Shown here in pieces: positions 14,649-16,314 of a stretch of DNA of 16,314 nt. A program made the translations under genes and the position numbers. This stretch comes from JANRKT01 sp033763355. Lineage in GTDB: Bacteria; Bacteroidota; Bacteroidia; Chitinophagales; Chitinophagaceae. The notes under the pieces were generated by a model, which saw only the letters and a program-made list of their open reading frames with translations, was not told the origin of the DNA and did not search any database. The stretch lies in NCBI GenBank assembly GCA_033763355.1, contig JANRKT010000315.1, positions 1-16,314 on the forward strand, in the 5' to 3' direction. Every line of letters starts with the position of its first letter. The stretch's first letter is position 1.

Positions 14649-15953
14649 ATGATAAAGACAATCTTCAGCAAAATTGTTCTTGCCGTACTTGCAATAAGTT
14701 CTTTGAGTGTATTTGCAAAAGCCAATAGTGAAAAAATGGCTTCCGGTGAATACATTCTTGTTGTAGAAGGATATGACTGGGGGCCCGCTGTGAGCAAAGT
14801 AATCCTTGAACTGGATACCGTTATGTCAGCGGTAGATTACAGGGATTTTTCAGTTTTTGCAGAACGAAGTTCTGACTGTGCAGCTATACCGGCGGCATCA
14901 AAAATCGGCAACCGCGCAATTGCCTATGCTTATGTTTCGGATAACAAGGGCAACAGGGTTAACCAGGGAAACTTTGCAACCCTTGTGTTGACTGTTGCCC
15001 CAAATATGCCACTTTCTTCACCCTTTCAATATTCCGTATCAGGAAAGTGCCGGGGAAATAGCTGGGTAGAGTATAAACTTACGGTTACTAATACAAAGAG
15101 TAATAAGATATGGAATAAACAAGGTGGTCGTATCATGCCACTCATAGATGAATTTGACTTATCAGGCAAGTTTAATTATGAAGAAGGCAAAACCATGTCT
15201 TATGCATCTTTTGCTCCAAAAATAAAAAAAGAAAACTCGCCATTAATTATTTGGTTGCACGGTGGCGGTGAAGGCGGCAGTGACCCAACGATCCCTTTGC
15301 TGGGCAACAAAGCGGCCAATTATGCTTCAGCTGAAATACAAACCATATTTGGCGGAGCTTATGTATTGGTTCCGCAATGCCCTGGTGCATGGATGCATAA
15401 TAAAGATGCTGTTACTACACACGGCAAGGAAGATGATGTATATAACAAAGGCCTGCTGGCTTTAATAAAAGATTTTGTGAATAACCACCCTGAGATAGAT
15501 AAAAAACGCATTTACGTTGGTGGTTGCTCCAATGGCGGCTATATGGCTTTGAAGTTAATGCTGGTTGACCCGAATTATTTTGCTGCAGCTTATATCAGTG
15601 CACTGGCTTATCAATCACAATACATAACAGATGAGCAAATAAAAAGTATTCAAAACATACCTGTATGGTTTGTGCATTCAAAAGACGACCCGACTACTAT
15701 TGCTGATAAAACCGTGGTTCCTGTTTATCAGCGATTGAAAGCAGCAGGTGCAAAGAATATTCATTTCTCCTTTTACGATCATGTTACTGACCTTTCAGGG
15801 TTTTTTGGAGGGGAAAATTTTTACTACAACGGTCATTGGTCATGGATTTACTCGCATGTCAATCATGCAAAACTGGATTATGATGGCAAGCCAGTGGTAC
15901 ATAAAGGGAAACAGGTTACTATTATGGAATGGATGGCGGCGCAAACAAAATAA
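14649..15953 (+). CDS. Secreted alpha/beta hydrolase (esterase/peptidase-like, Ig-like N-domain)
   Basis: A 434-residue exported protein. Residues 1-24 are a Sec signal (hydrophobic core VLAVLAISSLSVFA, cleavage near AKA). Residues 30-160 look like the Ig-like N-terminal domain of Thermotoga EstA-type esterases. The hydrolase domain has an oxyanion loop HGGGEGG (204-210), nucleophile S294 in GGCSNGG, acid D346 or D347 (HSKDDPT), and base H396 (NGHWSW). It should act in the periplasm on esters or short peptides. It lies 45 bases after the aldolase gene and nine before the dehydrogenase gene, so it belongs to the aromatic operon and may release the aromatic acid from an ester (galloyl, feruloyl or similar). 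That substrate is inference; the fold and triad are read directly. Confidence 0.85.
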   Translation: MIKTIFSKIVLAVLAISSLSVFAKANSEKMASGEYILVVEGYDWGPAVSKVILELDTVMSAVDYRDFSVFAERSSDCAAIPAASKIGNRAIAYAYVSDNKGNRVNQGNFATLVLTVAPNMPLSSPFQYSVSGKCRGNSWVEYKLTVTNTKSNKIWNKQGGRIMPLIDEFDLSGKFNYEEGKTMSYASFAPKIKKENSPLIIWLHGGGEGGSDPTIPLLGNKAANYASAEIQTIFGGAYVLVPQCPGAWMHNKDAVTTHGKEDDVYNKGLLALIKDFVNNHPEIDKKRIYVGGCSNGGYMALKLMLVDPNYFAAAYISALAYQSQYITDEQIKSIQNIPVWFVHSKDDPTTIADKTVVPVYQRLKAAGAKNIHFSFYDHVTDLSGFFGGENFYYNGHWSWIYSHVNHAKLDYDGKPVVHKGKQVTIMEWMAAQTK

Positions 15954-15962
15954 TGAATAACC

Positions 15963-16314
15963 ATGCGGATTGCAATATTGGGCCTTGGGGAAGCCGGAAG
16001 CATTTTTGCAAATGACCTTGCTTCATTGGGCATTACTGTTTCGGGATGGGACCCATCACCCAAAAGAAAACTTCATGAAAGTATCCGGTTTGCAGAAAGC
16101 AACGCCGGTGCTGCGAAAGATGCGGATATTATCCTGAGTGTAAATCTATCCTCCGTCTCTGAAGCTGTTGCAAAGGAAGTAATGCCGGTATTGAATGATA
16201 AAATGATTTATGCAGAGATGAACACGTCATCGCCGCAGCAAAAAATTACCATTGAGAATTTATTGCAATCATCCGGTGTACGTTTTGCAGATGTGGCCAT
16301 CATGGCGCCTGTGC
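15963..16314 (+). CDS. NAD(P)-dependent 6PGDH-like oxidoreductase, DUF1932 type (3' end outside window)
   Basis: The frame opens at ATG 15963 and is still open at the window edge (117 codons visible). The Rossmann start is clear: MRIAILGLGEAGSIFANDLA with GxGxxG at residues 7-12. Later motifs DADIILSVNLS, YAEMNTSSPQQK and FADVAIMAPV fit the N-domain of 6-phosphogluconate dehydrogenase-like proteins that carry a DUF1932 C-domain. It starts nine bases after the hydrolase stop and is in the same operon. A dehydrogenase here could oxidise or reduce a ring-cleavage intermediate. The missing C-terminus would decide the exact subfamily. Confidence 0.82.
   Translation, partial: MRIAILGLGEAGSIFANDLASLGITVSGWDPSPKRKLHESIRFAESNAGAAKDADIILSVNLSSVSEAVAKEVMPVLNDKMIYAEMNTSSPQQKITIENLLQSSGVRFADVAIMAPV

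Overview
The window looks like a chromosomal segment of a Bacteroidota bacterium, most likely Chitinophagaceae-like. This rests on the protein style (Tat-exported Gfo/Idh/MocA oxidoreductases, DUF1080 hydrolases, TPR-linked cyclases), A/T-rich leaders without strong Shine-Dalgarno sequences, and moderate GC. The species cannot be fixed from sequence alone. I saw no tRNA, rRNA, CRISPR array, transposase or integrase.

Layout. (1) 1-2654, plus strand: the end of a DUF1080 (3-keto-glycoside hydrolase type) gene, a Tat-exported Gfo/Idh/MocA oxidoreductase and a secreted sugar isomerase/epimerase that overlaps it by one base. They look like one periplasmic module that oxidises, cleaves and rearranges glycosides. 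(2) 2655-6340, minus strand: a family 2 glycosyltransferase, and an operon of a small beta-rich protein plus a TPR-transmembrane class III adenylate cyclase. The glycosyltransferase sits between two direct copies (89/92 identical bases) of the 3' end of the cyclase gene; the outer copy is a broken remnant. (3) 6677-8783, plus strand: a tight two-gene terpenoid module, a short squalene/diterpene-cyclase-like protein with a DADS motif and a class I isoprenoid-synthase-like protein with two Asp-rich motifs. (4) 8881-9771, minus strand: an AraC-family regulator resembling PobR-type aromatic-acid regulators, divergent from (5). (5) 9948 to the window end, plus strand: a tightly spaced aromatic-acid operon with an AAHS-type MFS transporter, a type I (VOC) extradiol dioxygenase, a GalB-like 4-oxalomesaconate hydratase (PIG-L fold), a class I nitronate-monooxygenase-like flavoprotein, an RraA-like (GalC/LigK-type) aldolase, a secreted alpha/beta hydrolase and the start of a DUF1932-type NAD(P)-dependent dehydrogenase.

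How the genes may work together. Region 5 reads as uptake of an aromatic acid, ring cleavage to a 4-oxalomesaconate-like product, hydration, and aldol cleavage to pyruvate plus oxaloacetate, controlled by the divergent AraC regulator. The secreted hydrolase could free the acid from an ester. The main surprise is a type I VOC ring-cleavage enzyme beside gallate-pathway lower enzymes, where characterised gallate pathways use the unrelated LigAB-type dioxygenase. The second surprise is the compact terpenoid gene pair.
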